A DNA stretch of 64,000 nucleotides from Demequina sp. NBRC 110055 (GTDB lineage: Bacteria; Actinomycetota; Actinomycetes; Actinomycetales; Demequinaceae). Numbering within the stretch: position 1 is the first letter of the stretch; each line of letters begins with the position of its first letter. The position numbers were made by a program, and so were the translations under genes. Positions 33,365-47,381 of the stretch are shown piece after piece. Under the pieces are notes generated by a model, which did not search any database, had not been told where the DNA came from, and was given only the letters and a program-made list of their open reading frames with translations. The stretch covers positions 496,001 through 560,000 of the forward strand of contig NZ_BBRL01000004.1 of NCBI RefSeq assembly GCF_002090135.1, given 5' to 3'.

Positions 33365-34693
33365 CTAGCGCTCAGACGAGTCGTTGTCACGGGACTCGGC
33401 GGCACGCAGCCGCGCTGTGTCCTCCGCCTCAATGGCGCGGCGCTCCTGCTCGGCCTCGAGCATCTTGCGCTGACGCTTCTTGGCCTTGCGAAGGCGCTTG
33501 CGCTTGACCTTCATGATCTCGGGGTGGTGCACCGACACCGACTCGGCAATGTACGCCTCGGAGTCCTGCGCCGGGTCCCAGTTGTCGTTGACGTTCTTCG
33601 AGCTGATCGGCTTGCGACGCGACCACAGGTAGATCATGAAAGAGATCGCGATGAGCAGCCCGAACACCACGAACGAGCCGAGGGTGCCGCCGCCGATGGA
33701 GATGTCGATCCAGTAAAACAGCGCGCCCACGAATGCGGCGGAGGGCACCGTGATGAGCCACGCGGCAAACATGCGCCCCGCGACGGACCAGCGCACCGAC
33801 GAGCCCTTCATGCCGACGCCGGAGCCCAGGATCGATCCGGTCGCGACGTGCGTGGTGGACAGCGAGTAGCCGAAGTGACTGGACAGCAGGATGACCGCGG
33901 CGGACGACGTCTCGGCCGCCATGCCCTGGCGCGACTCGAGTTCGACGAGCCCCTTGCCGAGGGTGCGGATCACGCGCCAGCCACCCGTGTAGGTGCCCAG
34001 CGCCATCGCGAGCGCACAGCTGACGATGACCCAGAACGGCACCGAAGAGTCCTCCGGGACGGCGCCGGCGGCGATCAAGGCGAGAAGGATGATGCCCATC
34101 GACTTCTGGGCGTCATTGGTGCCGTGCGCGAGGGACACGAGCGAGGCGGAGCCGATCTGGCCCCAGCGGAACAGCTTGTCGTTGGAATCCTGCGGCACGT
34201 CCTGGGTCAGGCGCGCCACGAGCCAGGTGCCGATGGTGCCGACGAGGATCGCGACCACAGGGGCGACCAGCGCGGGGATCAGCACCTTCGACGTGAGGCC
34301 CGCCCACAGGACGCCCTCCGTGCCGGCCGCGGCGAGCACCGCACCCACCACACCGCCGATGAGGGCGTGCGACGAGGATGAGGGCAGCCCAAAGAGCCAG
34401 GTGACGAGGTTCCACACGATGCCTCCTGCGAGGCCGGCGAGCACCACCGGGAGGGTCACGACGCCCGCATCCACGATGCCCGTCGCGATCGTCGCCGCCA
34501 CGGTCAGCGACAAGAAGGCGCCCACCATGTTCAGGGACGCCGAGAGGATCACGGCAGCCTTGGGCTTCAACGCACGGGTCGCGATGGACGTGGCCATGGC
34601 GTTGCCCGTGTCGTGGAATCCATTAGTGAAGTCGAAGGCCAGAGCGGTCGCGACGACGACGGCCAGGAGAATCGGCTCAGTCACGCCCACCAT
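33365..34693 (-). CDS. pit: Low-affinity inorganic phosphate transporter, PiT family
   Basis: 442 residues with about ten membrane segments. The PiT signatures are DFTNGFHDTGNAMATSIATRAL near the N terminus and AHGTNDAQKSMGIILLAL in the second half. They carry the conserved GxHDxxN and GxNDAQ motifs. It imports metal-phosphate driven by the proton gradient. A basic cytoplasmic tail ends the protein. It is preceded by a PHO-box-like repeat, which suggests PhoP control. No good SD precedes ATG 34693. Confidence 0.94.
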   Translation of the reverse strand: MVGVTEPILLAVVVATALAFDFTNGFHDTGNAMATSIATRALKPKAAVILSASLNMVGAFLSLTVAATIATGIVDAGVVTLPVVLAGLAGGIVWNLVTWLFGLPSSSSHALIGGVVGAVLAAAGTEGVLWAGLTSKVLIPALVAPVVAILVGTIGTWLVARLTQDVPQDSNDKLFRWGQIGSASLVSLAHGTNDAQKSMGIILLALIAAGAVPEDSSVPFWVIVSCALAMALGTYTGGWRVIRTLGKGLVELESRQGMAAETSSAAVILLSSHFGYSLSTTHVATGSILGSGVGMKGSSVRWSVAGRMFAAWLITVPSAAFVGALFYWIDISIGGGTLGSFVVFGLLIAISFMIYLWSRRKPISSKNVNDNWDPAQDSEAYIAESVSVHHPEIMKVKRKRLRKAKKRQRKMLEAEQERRAIEAEDTARLRAAESRDNDSSER

Positions 34694-34694
34694 T

Positions 34695-34722
34695 GTGACG
34701 GATCAGTGAACAAAAAGTGAAC
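34695..34722 (-). promoter_or_regulatory. PHO-box-like direct repeats upstream of pit
   Basis: On the minus strand, GTTCAC occurs at 34722-34717 and again at 34711-34706, exactly 11 bases apart. A third partial unit (CGTCAC, 34700-34695) follows at the same spacing and runs up to the pit ATG. Actinobacterial PhoP boxes are 11-base direct repeats beginning GTTCAC. Regulation by PhoP is inferred. Confidence 0.6.
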
Positions 34723-34761
34723 CGGTAAGGTCCCGGTTGGTGGCCGAAGTTGGCCGTATCG

Positions 34762-35139
34762 CTAGTGATGGACCCCGTCGACATAGACCCACCGGCCCTC
34801 TTCGCGCCGAAAGGTGCTCGTTTCGCGCAAGGTTTGCGGACCCGTCCCCTCGTCACATTGGGCGACGAACGTGACGGTGCCTGACGCATCGGCTGCCCGT
34901 CCGTCCGTCGTGGAGACGACGGCGAGGCCCAGCCAGGTGACCCCGGCGGTCTCGACCGACGCGGGGCGCGTCGACGTCGCCCAGGTGCGCAGCAGGTAGC
35001 CCGCGTCGCGGCGGACGAAGGCCGTATAGCGCGATCTCATGAGGGCCGATGCCGTGGTTGCCTCCCGCTCGCCACGCAGCAGCGGCCGGCAACAGTCCGG
35101 GAACGGTTGCCCACTTCCGCACGGGCACGCGGCGGCCAT
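34762..35139 (-). CDS. YchJ-like SEC-C motif protein
   Basis: 125 residues starting MAAACPCGSGQPFPDCCRPLL. The N-terminal CPCGSG...CC is a SEC-C-type zinc-binding motif, and the following ALMRSRYTAFVRRDAGYLLRTW is typical of the YchJ family, with a C-terminal NTF2-like fold. The biochemical role is not established. The ORF is much longer upstream, but that part overlaps the threonine aldolase gene and is rejected. Confidence 0.88.
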   Translation of the reverse strand: MAAACPCGSGQPFPDCCRPLLRGEREATTASALMRSRYTAFVRRDAGYLLRTWATSTRPASVETAGVTWLGLAVVSTTDGRAADASGTVTFVAQCDEGTGPQTLRETSTFRREEGRWVYVDGVHH

Positions 35140-35155
35140 CAGGCGCCCGCCGTCA

Positions 35156-36235
35156 TCACAGCCCCGCGGCCTTGAGCGCCGCCTGCGTGAACCCGGCGAC
35201 GGCCTCGACGGGCGTGTCCCACGAGCACATGAGGCGCACCTCGACGGTCTCGGGTGTGGAGCCGGGCTTCCAGTCGTAGAAGCGGTAGGACTCGCGCAGG
35301 GTGCCGGCGAGGTCGCGGGGCACCTCGACAAAGACGGCGTTGGCTTCGGTGGCCTGCGTGAAGTGGACGGTGCCGGTCGCCGCGAGCGGCGCGAGTTGGG
35401 CGCGCAAACGTGCCGCCATCTCGTTGGCATGGCGTGCATTGCGCAGCCACAGGGCGTCGCCCGCCGCATCGGTGCTCGTCATGAGTGCCGTGAGCTGGGC
35501 AGAGACGTAGCGCATCTTGGAGCCCAGCTGCATGGTCTGCTTGCGCAGGAACGGCAGGTCGCGGCCCAGGCTCTCGCGCAGGTCCTCGGCGAGGATCACG
35601 ACGGCCTCGCCCAGCATGGCGCCGTTTTTGGTGCCGCCGAAGGAGAGGATGTCCGCACCTGCCGCGGCCTCCTTGAGGCCGATGCCCAGGGCGGCCGCCG
35701 CGTTCGCGATGCGAGCGCCGTCGACGTGGACGCGCATGCCGAGAGCGTGGGCGCGGTCCGTGAGCGCCGCGAGCTGGTCGGGGGAGTAGACCGTGCCGAC
35801 CTCGGTGGACTGGGTGAGCGACAGCACGAGTGGCTGCGCGCGGTGCTCGTCGCCCAGGTCGGGGGAGTAGCGGTTGAGAGAGGCGGGGTCGATGCGGCCG
35901 TCGGGCGCGGGAACCTCGAGAATCTTGAGGCCACCGACGCGCTCGGGGGCGCCGTTCTCGTCGACGTGGATGTGGGCGTGCTCCGAGGCGACCACGCCAC
36001 CCCAGCGCGGGCTGAGGGCCATGAGGGAGACCACGTTCGCGCCGGTGCCGTTGAACACCGGGAAGCCCAGCGCATGCTCGCCGAAGGTGGCCGCGATGGC
36101 CTCGTCGAACGCCGCGGTGGTGGCGTCGGCGCCGTAGGCCGCCTGATGTCCGCCGTCGGCCGCCTGAATCGCGTCGAGGACCTCGGGGTGGATGGAGGCG
36201 TAGTTGTCGGAGGCGAAGTGAATGGCGTGGGTCAC
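35156..36235 (-). CDS. ltaE: Low-specificity threonine aldolase
   Basis: 359 residues starting MTHAIHFASDNYASIHPEVL. A type I PLP fold: FNGTGANVVSL, HIHVDENGAPE, HVDGARIANAAAALG and SFGGTKNGAMLGEA, where the Lys in GGTKNG binds PLP. It cleaves threonine/allo-threonine to glycine and acetaldehyde. This gives a metabolic link to glycine cleavage (gcvP is at 44.4 kb), though the genes are not in one operon. Confidence 0.93.
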   Translation of the reverse strand: MTHAIHFASDNYASIHPEVLDAIQAADGGHQAAYGADATTAAFDEAIAATFGEHALGFPVFNGTGANVVSLMALSPRWGGVVASEHAHIHVDENGAPERVGGLKILEVPAPDGRIDPASLNRYSPDLGDEHRAQPLVLSLTQSTEVGTVYSPDQLAALTDRAHALGMRVHVDGARIANAAAALGIGLKEAAAGADILSFGGTKNGAMLGEAVVILAEDLRESLGRDLPFLRKQTMQLGSKMRYVSAQLTALMTSTDAAGDALWLRNARHANEMAARLRAQLAPLAATGTVHFTQATEANAVFVEVPRDLAGTLRESYRFYDWKPGSTPETVEVRLMCSWDTPVEAVAGFTQAALKAAGL

Positions 36236-36283
36236 GTGATCCAGTTTCGCACTTGAGCCGCCGGGCCCATCACACGGGTGCGG

Positions 36284-36928
36284 CTACGCGGCGACCGGTC
36301 GGGCCCAGCGGTCACCGTGCATGGTGAAGCCCACGCGCCGCAGGTACTCCACGTCGAGTTCCTCTCGCGGAGCGATCTCGAGCCGGTCGAACCCGGCCGT
36401 CCTCAGTACGTCCGACTCGCGATACACGAACTCGCCCGGAGTGAAGTCGCGGAAGCGCTCTTTGACCCAGTCGAGCTCGACCCGGCCCACACCCCCGCCC
36501 GTGTCCGCGACGGCGACCATGCCGACGGCCTCGTCGCCCCTGACCACCAAGAAGGTGTGGCGAGATCCGCCCGCGGCCGTGCCAGCGTCGGCCGTCACGT
36601 CGAACCACGGCGCGTGCTTCGCGATGTCGTCGCGGTGGACCTCGAGGAGGTGCCGCAGGAAGGCGTTGTCGGCGTCGACGGGAAGCACCTGGTAGACGGC
36701 GGCATCGTGGCGCTCACGGTAGAGCCGCGAGAGCCAGTAGATGTCGATGACGGTGATCGCGAGATTCATGAACGCGAACTGCCACACGCCGATGGCGGCG
36801 TTGTAGCCCGTCGCGAGCACGGCGCCGGCCAGGTTCATCCACCTGAAGCGCAGCACGCGCGCCTGCATGAGAGAGGCGACCACGAGGAGGGAGCCGGCCC
36901 AGCCGATGACCTCGAGAACTGTCTGCAT
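36284..36928 (-). CDS. YgjV-like membrane domain fused to a GNAT-like C-terminal domain
   Basis: 214 residues. The N-terminal ~85 residues contain three hydrophobic segments (VLEVIGWAGSLLVVASLMQ, WMNLAGAVLATGYNAAIGVW, FAFMNLAITVIDIYWL) like YgjV-family proteins. The rest is soluble and mixed alpha/beta; HTFLVVRGDEAVGMVAVAD and VEYLRRVGFTMHGDRW recall acetyltransferase (GNAT) folds, but no clear acetyl-CoA loop is visible. Membrane topology is seen; the enzymatic role is not established. Confidence 0.65.
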   Translation of the reverse strand: MQTVLEVIGWAGSLLVVASLMQARVLRFRWMNLAGAVLATGYNAAIGVWQFAFMNLAITVIDIYWLSRLYRERHDAAVYQVLPVDADNAFLRHLLEVHRDDIAKHAPWFDVTADAGTAAGGSRHTFLVVRGDEAVGMVAVADTGGGVGRVELDWVKERFRDFTPGEFVYRESDVLRTAGFDRLEIAPREELDVEYLRRVGFTMHGDRWARPVAA

Positions 36929-37051
36929 GAGGCTCAGGCTACGGCGAGGACGCTCGATAGTGCGTGGCAGCGGGCCATGAGGTCACAGACGGCGCGTCCG
37001 CGACCCTCATGTCCCGCCAGCGTCCGCTGGCGGTCCCTTTACCCTGGTCCG

Positions 37052-37426
37052 ATGGAGAAGACCACCGCGAGGGCCGATGCGTGGGTCTGGGCCGTGCGTC
37101 TGGCCAAGTCGCGCTCGCTCGCCACGGCGGCGTGCAAGGCGGGCCACGTCCGGGTCAACGGCGAGAAGGCCAAGCCGGCAACACCCGTGCGCGTCGGGGA
37201 CCGCGTGGTGGTCCGCGGCGGCGAGCGCGAGCGCATCGTCGTGGTACGCAAGCTTCTCGTCAAGCGAGTGGGCGCCGCGGTTGCCGTGGAGGCGTACGAG
37301 GACCACAGCCCTCCGCCCCCACCCAAGGCCGAGCGGCCCGCGCCCATCGGCGTGCGTGACCGTGGGGCGGGCCGCCCGACCAAGAAGGATCGCCGCCAAA
37401 TCGAGCGGCTGCGGGGGCGGGGTTAA
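37052..37426 (+). CDS. S4-domain RNA-binding protein (Hsp15-like)
   Basis: 124 residues from ATG 37052. The S4 fold (ARADAWVWAVRLAKSRSLATAAC, VRVNGEKAKPATPVRVGDRV) is followed by a basic Pro-rich tail ending RRQIERLRGRG. Hsp15 proteins bind stalled 50S-nascent chain complexes and help recycle them. The stop is 1 base from the convergent DJ-1/PfpI stop. Confidence 0.9.
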   Translation: MEKTTARADAWVWAVRLAKSRSLATAACKAGHVRVNGEKAKPATPVRVGDRVVVRGGERERIVVVRKLLVKRVGAAVAVEAYEDHSPPPPPKAERPAPIGVRDRGAGRPTKKDRRQIERLRGRG

Positions 37427-37960
37427 CTAGCGCGCGGCCTCGACCACTGCGGTGGAGAACGCGTCGAGGTCGTCGGGCGTGCGCGATGTCAGCAGCGTCC
37501 AGCCGTTCGCCTCGCAGCGCTTGAGTTCCTCGTCGACCCAGGTAGCGCCCGCGTTGCGCAGATCCGTGGCAAGCGAGGGGTAGGACGTCGCGGTCTTGCC
37601 ACCGGCGACGTCAGCCTCCGCGAGGAGCCACGGACCGTGACAGATCGCGGCGACGGTCTTGCCGTCCTTAGCGAAGGTCTGCACCAGTGCTACGGCCTCG
37701 TCGTGGGTGCGCAGGGTGTCGGCGTTGATCGTGCCGCCGGGGATGACGAGCACGTCGTAGCCCGCGGGGTCCACGTCGGCCAGCGTCATGTTCGGGGTGA
37801 CGGTCTCGCCGGGGTCCTTGTCGCCCACGAGCGTCTGGATCGCATCGGTGCTGGCCGCCGCCACGGTGACGGGCACGCCCGCCTCCTTGAGCGCGGCGAG
37901 GGGCTTCACGAGCTCGTCCTGCTCGACTCCGTAGTTCGTCGTGATCACGAGCGCGGTCAT
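37427..37960 (-). CDS. DJ-1/PfpI family protein
   Basis: 177 residues from ATG 37960, which has a strong GGAAGGAGATCGAC SD; the longer upstream frame is rejected. Starts MTALVITTNYGVEQDELVKP. The nucleophile elbow is AAICHGPWLLAEADV, with the catalytic Cys followed by His. The family includes proteases, glyoxalases and deglycase-like enzymes; general stress protection is the likely role. Confidence 0.92.
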   Translation of the reverse strand: MTALVITTNYGVEQDELVKPLAALKEAGVPVTVAAASTDAIQTLVGDKDPGETVTPNMTLADVDPAGYDVLVIPGGTINADTLRTHDEAVALVQTFAKDGKTVAAICHGPWLLAEADVAGGKTATSYPSLATDLRNAGATWVDEELKRCEANGWTLLTSRTPDDLDAFSTAVVEAAR

Positions 37961-38023
37961 GTCGATCTCCTTCCGTCGGTGTGTGCGACGGGGGAACCGG
38001 CGCACGTCCTTCGTCAACGGCAG

Positions 38024-38062
38024 GCGACGGCCGATGCATTCCTCACCACGGCATCGGCCGTC
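38024..38062. terminator. Terminator-like hairpin made of two inverted GCCGATGC octamers
   Basis: CGACGGCCGATGC (38024-38036) is perfectly complementary to GCATCGGCCGTCG (38050-38062), with a 13-nt loop. It lies downstream of glgP and upstream of the DJ-1/PfpI gene. There is no U tract. Both arms contain the window's over-represented octamer. Confidence 0.6.
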
Positions 38063-38075
38063 GAAGGGGGAGCTG

Positions 38076-40532
<2,457 letters not shown>

Positions 40533-40655
40533 GGGATCAACCTACGACTCGGGGGACCGCGATGGGGTCCGTTCCTCCCAAAGTTAACGCCGCCGACACA
40601 TGGTCATCGGGGCCCCTGGTCCCGTCGTGACGCACGCCACACTCGCGTGCGAGGA

Positions 40656-40710
40656 GGGCCGATGCCGCGGCGGGGTGGGCGGTTCGCAAACCCGGCCACG
40701 GCATCGGCCC
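40656..40710. terminator. Terminator-like nested hairpin made of two inverted GCCGATGC octamers
   Basis: GGGCCGATGCCG (40656-40667) pairs with CGGCATCGGCCC (40699-40710), a perfect 12-bp stem. A smaller hairpin (GGTT-CGCA-AACC) lies in the loop. It is just downstream of the alcohol dehydrogenase stop, in the gap before glgP. Confidence 0.6.
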
Positions 40711-40717
40711 GTATCGG

Positions 40718-41824
40718 TTAGGCCAGGGCGGCCCGCGCCGTCGCGGGCTCGTCGACCGCGTCGCACGAACGCGCCGAGACCAGGATCTTCGCGCCGTTGC
40801 CGCCGCGCAGACGCTTCATGGCATCCTCGGTCTCGGCGAGGCTCACGGTCTCGACCCAGCCGTCGGTGACGTACGCGCCGGCGCGCATCGCCTCGATGAC
40901 CTCGTCGTACTCGTGTTGCAGGTAGCCCATGGCTCCCACCACGTCGAGCTCGGCGCGCACCAGGCTCAGCCCGCCCACGGCGAAGGGGCGCTCGTGCAAG
41001 GCGACGACCACCAGTCGGCCGGTGGGCGCGAGGGACGCGAGCGCGCCCTCGATCGCGGGGCCCACACCGGCGGCATCGAAGGCGACGGAGACGCCCTCGC
41101 CGTCGGTGAGGAGGTGAACGGCGGCCTCGAGGCTGTCGTTGATGGGGTCGACGACCGTCGCACCAAACGAGGCGATGAGTTCGCGACGCTCCGCGCTCGG
41201 TTCCGAGACCAGCACGCGCGTGACGCCACGGGCCTTGAGCGCGAAATACAGGCCAATGCCGATGGGGCCGGCGCCGACGATCAGCGCGGAGGCGTTCTCG
41301 GGGTACTCCGCACGCGAGACGGCGTGCCAGGCGACCGTCATGGGCTCGACGAGCGCGCCGAGCTTCAGATCGATGCCCTCGGGCAGGACGTGAAGACGGT
41401 GGGCGTCGACCACGGTGTACTCGGCCATGCCGCCGCCGTCGGAGGCGATGCCATGGAAGCTGATGAAGGGGCAAGCGTTCGGGCGCTGAGCGCGGCACGC
41501 CACGCAGTCACCGCACGAGTACTGGCCGAAGACCGCGCAGTCGTCTCCCATATGCACGGAGTCGACGCCCTCGCCGAGTGCGGCGACGGTGCCGGAGAAC
41601 TCGTGTCCGAGGACCTGGGGCAGCGTCGCACCGGTCACGGGGTGGGGCGTGTCGTGGCTGAGGCCCAGCGCCTCGGGCGCCCAGACGGCGTGAAGGTCGG
41701 AGCCGCAGATGCCGGCGTAGCCGTTGCGCAGCAGCACCTGGCCGGGACCGGGGGTCGGGACCGGGACGTCGTCGATACGTAGGTCTTCGCGACCGTGGAG
41801 GACGACGGCTTTCATGGTGGTCAC
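40718..41824 (-). CDS. Zinc-dependent medium-chain alcohol dehydrogenase (butanediol/sorbitol dehydrogenase-like)
   Basis: 368 residues from the GTG at 41824, which has GGAGG 7 bases upstream; the internal ATG at 41815 lacks an SD. Starts MTTMKAVVLHGREDLRIDDV. GICGSDLHAVW and LGHEFSGTV carry the catalytic zinc ligands; GQYSCGDCVACRAQRPNAC is the structural zinc lobe; LIVGAGPIGIGLYFALKARG is the NAD-binding motif. It resembles 2,3-butanediol and polyol dehydrogenases; the exact substrate is not assignable. Confidence 0.9.
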   Translation of the reverse strand: MTTMKAVVLHGREDLRIDDVPVPTPGPGQVLLRNGYAGICGSDLHAVWAPEALGLSHDTPHPVTGATLPQVLGHEFSGTVAALGEGVDSVHMGDDCAVFGQYSCGDCVACRAQRPNACPFISFHGIASDGGGMAEYTVVDAHRLHVLPEGIDLKLGALVEPMTVAWHAVSRAEYPENASALIVGAGPIGIGLYFALKARGVTRVLVSEPSAERRELIASFGATVVDPINDSLEAAVHLLTDGEGVSVAFDAAGVGPAIEGALASLAPTGRLVVVALHERPFAVGGLSLVRAELDVVGAMGYLQHEYDEVIEAMRAGAYVTDGWVETVSLAETEDAMKRLRGGNGAKILVSARSCDAVDEPATARAALA

Positions 41825-41969
41825 GGGTGAGCCTCCTTGCTCGTGCGGCCGGGGTGGTGGCCGCGTGGGGATCCAGGGTGGGGACGTTCCCAAGATTAAA
41901 AGGATCTTCGTCCTAGGCCGCGCTCGCCCCCGTGTGCAGTGTGAGTCACCTCACACGACACGCCGATGC

Positions 41970-43085
41970 CTACGGGTGACGGAGCACGGCGACGACGGCG
42001 TCGGCATAGCCGTCCCAGCCCGTGTCGTGGTGGCCGATGCGGCGGCGCAGGTTCGCATCCCACCTCGCCAGCTCGGCCGGGGTGCCGGCGCGGGTGAGGG
42101 CCGCCGCGAGGGTCGCCGGGTCCTCGGGGGGGACCGACAGCCCGTACGCGTCCCCCTCGACGAGGCCGGGCAACCCGCCCACGTCGCTCACCACGATGGG
42201 CACGCCGCAGTCGAGAGCGACGAGCGCGGCTCCCGAGGCGGTGGCGGAGCGGTAGGGGTACACGGCCACATCGGCCGCGTGGAAGATCGCGGGGACGGCG
42301 GCGGCGTCGACGTAGCCGGGCTCGAGGCTCACTCGCTCCCCGAGGCCGAGTCGCGCCACCTGGCGTTCGTACGGCTCAACCCCGCCCCAAAATTCGCCCA
42401 CGACCCGCAGCCGGGTATGGGGTGCGAGGGCGACCGCCTCGAGTAGGACATCGAGTCCCTTGTAGGGCCTCACCAGGCCAAACGCGAGCAGCTCAAGCGG
42501 GGTGTGGGGATCGGTGCGGACGACTCGGTCCGGGTCGGGCCACGCGTCGAGTGAGGACGGCAGCGCCGCCACGGTGACCTCCGTGGCGCCCAGGTCCCGC
42601 GCCGCCCGGGCCTCGTCGGCGGTGTGGACGACCACGGCATCGGCCCTGCCGATCACGCGCCGCGTGATGGCGCGGTCGAGCCGGCCCGCCTCGTGGGGAA
42701 CCACGTTATGGAACAGCGCGACGACGCGCACGCCCTCGCGCCGTAGCGTGCGCATCATGGCGAGGTACGCGAGCGCCTGGAGCGGCGTGACGACGGTGAC
42801 GATGACGGTGCGGGTCGCGCGCAGCCGGCGGGCCTCGCGCCACCACGTCCACGGTGCGAACCACGACAGGGTGCGGCGGGTGCGGGCAAACGGCAGCGTC
42901 TCGGGCTCGTCCAGCGGCACGGTGAGGCGGCCGGGGTAGAGCAGGCGCGGGTACTGGTGGCGCCACGACACCAGGTCCACCGTCAGGCCGCGGTCGGCGA
43001 GCCGGTGCGCGAGCCGCGTGGTGTGCTGGGCGATCCCGCCCTTGAACGGGTGGGTGGGGCCGATCAGCGTGACGTCGAGTGTCAC
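41970..43085 (-). CDS. GT-B glycosyltransferase (GT4-like)
   Basis: 371 residues from the GTG at 43085, overlapping the GT2 gene stop (GTGA). N terminus TLDVTLIGPTHPFKGGIAQHTTRLA and the C-terminal donor-binding motifs FGLVRPYKGLDVLLEAVA, YRSATASGAALVALDCGVPIVVSDVGG and EGDAYGLSV fit retaining GT4-type enzymes. It probably adds a sugar during exopolysaccharide or cell-wall polymer synthesis, together with the adjacent GT2 enzyme. Confidence 0.9.
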   Translation of the reverse strand: MTLDVTLIGPTHPFKGGIAQHTTRLAHRLADRGLTVDLVSWRHQYPRLLYPGRLTVPLDEPETLPFARTRRTLSWFAPWTWWREARRLRATRTVIVTVVTPLQALAYLAMMRTLRREGVRVVALFHNVVPHEAGRLDRAITRRVIGRADAVVVHTADEARAARDLGATEVTVAALPSSLDAWPDPDRVVRTDPHTPLELLAFGLVRPYKGLDVLLEAVALAPHTRLRVVGEFWGGVEPYERQVARLGLGERVSLEPGYVDAAAVPAIFHAADVAVYPYRSATASGAALVALDCGVPIVVSDVGGLPGLVEGDAYGLSVPPEDPATLAAALTRAGTPAELARWDANLRRRIGHHDTGWDGYADAVVAVLRHP

Positions 43086-44044
43086 GGGAGCTCGGCGGCG
43101 GGCCGCGCGGGCCCATAGCGCTGCGTCTTGAGGTGCTCGAGCGACTGTTCGGTGAGGATCCGGTTGGACTTCAGCAGGTCGGAGATCACGCCGAGCGCCA
43201 CGGAAAGGGCGGCCGCGACGAGCAGCGTGGTGCCGAGGATGAGCGACTGCAGGTGGTTGCCGCTGTTGCCGATCGCCACCAGGATCGCGTAGCGCACAAA
43301 GGGGATGAGGCCGAGGGTGCCCAGGACCACAGCGAGGCTCGCGAACACGGCCCACGGGCGGTACATCACGGACGAGCGCAGGATCGCCTGCGCGGAGCGC
43401 CACATGTGTTCGCCCATGTTCGCGAATAGGCGGGACTCGCGGGTCTTGGGATTGGTGTCGATCGGTACCGACACGATGGCGAGGCGCTTCTCGCCGGCCT
43501 GAATGATGGTCTCCATCGTGTAGCTGAAGCGCGTGAGGATGTTGAGGCGATACAGCGCATAACGCGAGTAGGCGCGAAAGCCCGACGCGGCATCGGGCAG
43601 CCGCGTGCCCGCCGCCTTGTTGACGACCCACGAGCCGAACCGCTGCATGCGCTTCTTGAACGGCGAGAAGTGCGCGATCTGGTGGGTCTGGCGGTCGCCG
43701 ATGACGATCTCGGCGGAGCCGGCCAGGATGGGGGCGACGAGGTCGCCGATGCGCTCCTGGGGGTACTGGTTGTCGCCGTCCGTATTCACGACGATGTCCG
43801 CGCCGCTCGCGAGCGCGTAATCGACGCCGTCCCTGAACGACTGGGCGAGGCCCATCGTGCGGGTGTGGCGAATGACGTGGGCACCGTGCTCTGCCGCGAT
43901 CCGTGCCGTGGCGTCGGTGGACCCGTCGTCGATGACCACGACCTCGATCTCGTCGACGCCGTCGATGCGGCTCGGGATGGACGCAAGAACGGTGGCGAGG
44001 GAGCCCTCCTCATTGAGGCAGGGCACCTGGACGACGAGCTTCAC
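43082..44044 (-). CDS. GT2 family glycosyltransferase with C-terminal membrane helices
   Basis: 320 residues from the GTG at 44044 (MKLVVQVPCLNEEGSLATVL). GT-A fold motifs: VVVIDDGSTDATARIAAEHG and NTDGDNQYPQERIGDLV. Two membrane segments near the C terminus (WAVFASLAVVLGTLGLIPFV and SLILGTTLLVAAALSVALGV) resemble polyprenyl-phosphate sugar synthases. It likely makes a lipid-linked sugar donor for the neighbouring GT4-type enzyme. Confidence 0.92.
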   Translation of the reverse strand: MKLVVQVPCLNEEGSLATVLASIPSRIDGVDEIEVVVIDDGSTDATARIAAEHGAHVIRHTRTMGLAQSFRDGVDYALASGADIVVNTDGDNQYPQERIGDLVAPILAGSAEIVIGDRQTHQIAHFSPFKKRMQRFGSWVVNKAAGTRLPDAASGFRAYSRYALYRLNILTRFSYTMETIIQAGEKRLAIVSVPIDTNPKTRESRLFANMGEHMWRSAQAILRSSVMYRPWAVFASLAVVLGTLGLIPFVRYAILVAIGNSGNHLQSLILGTTLLVAAALSVALGVISDLLKSNRILTEQSLEHLKTQRYGPARPAAELP

Positions 44045-44054
44045 GCCCGCCAGC

Positions 44055-44324
44055 CTACTGACGCGTCCTGCGCCACACGCCGATGCCGACGCCGACGATG
44101 AGTGCGAGCGCCGCACCACCGATCGCCCCGGCAACGGCGGCGCCGGCATAGGAATGGTCCGCAAACCGCGCGGCGAAGTCGTCGGCCCACCACAGCGAGC
44201 CGAGCCATCCGCCCACCACTCCCGCCACGACGGCGAGGAGGCGCCCGGGATGAATCGCCGGATGCACGCTCACGACGCCCACCCCGGTCATCAGGCCCAG
44301 CACCGTGGCCAGCAGCGTCTCCAT
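44055..44324 (-). CDS. Small three-helix membrane protein
   Basis: 89 residues starting [20 protein letters not shown], with hydrophobic segments at the start, middle ([18 protein letters not shown]) and end ([24 protein letters not shown]), each Gly-rich. The layout resembles transglycosylase-associated-type small membrane proteins, but the match is not firm. It ends 10 bases before the GT2 start and may be cotranscribed with the glycosyltransferases. Confidence 0.75.
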   Translation of the reverse strand: METLLATVLGLMTGVGVVSVHPAIHPGRLLAVVAGVVGGWLGSLWWADDFAARFADHSYAGAAVAGAIGGAALALIVGVGIGVWRRTRQ

Positions 44325-44427
44325 CGTGCATCCTCCCGTCGCGAGCCTTCATCGTGGCACAAGGTGTTCCTGCGACGGCCCCGCGCGGCCCCTGTCGCGA
44401 GCAGGGCCGATGCGCCACAATGGGCCG

Positions 44428-47274
<2,847 letters not shown>

Positions 47275-47338
47275 GGCGCCCCGGAGGCGCACCATTCCCG
47301 CCCGCTGCGCCCTGCCGCTGCGCCCTGGGAGCCATGGG

Positions 47339-47381
47339 GTGCCCACTTTTCGCGAAAACCGGGCACTGAGTGCCTCCTAGG
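47339..47381. repeat. REP-like hairpin element, copy A
   Basis: GTGCCC (47339-47344) and GGGCAC (47361-47366) flank a loop rich in TTTTCGCGAAAA. The downstream half ACCGGGCACTGAGTGCCTCC plus TAGG (47358-47381) matches copy C at 49071-49094 in 23 of 24 bases. It sits between the convergent ends of gcvP and the lipoprotein gene and overlaps the latter's stop. Confidence 0.75.

Noticed and set aside
44325-44427. Glycine riboswitch upstream of gcvP
   Set aside because: The gap is only about 100 bases and lacks the tandem aptamer core motifs; it holds one small CCTG/CAGG hairpin and an octamer copy.
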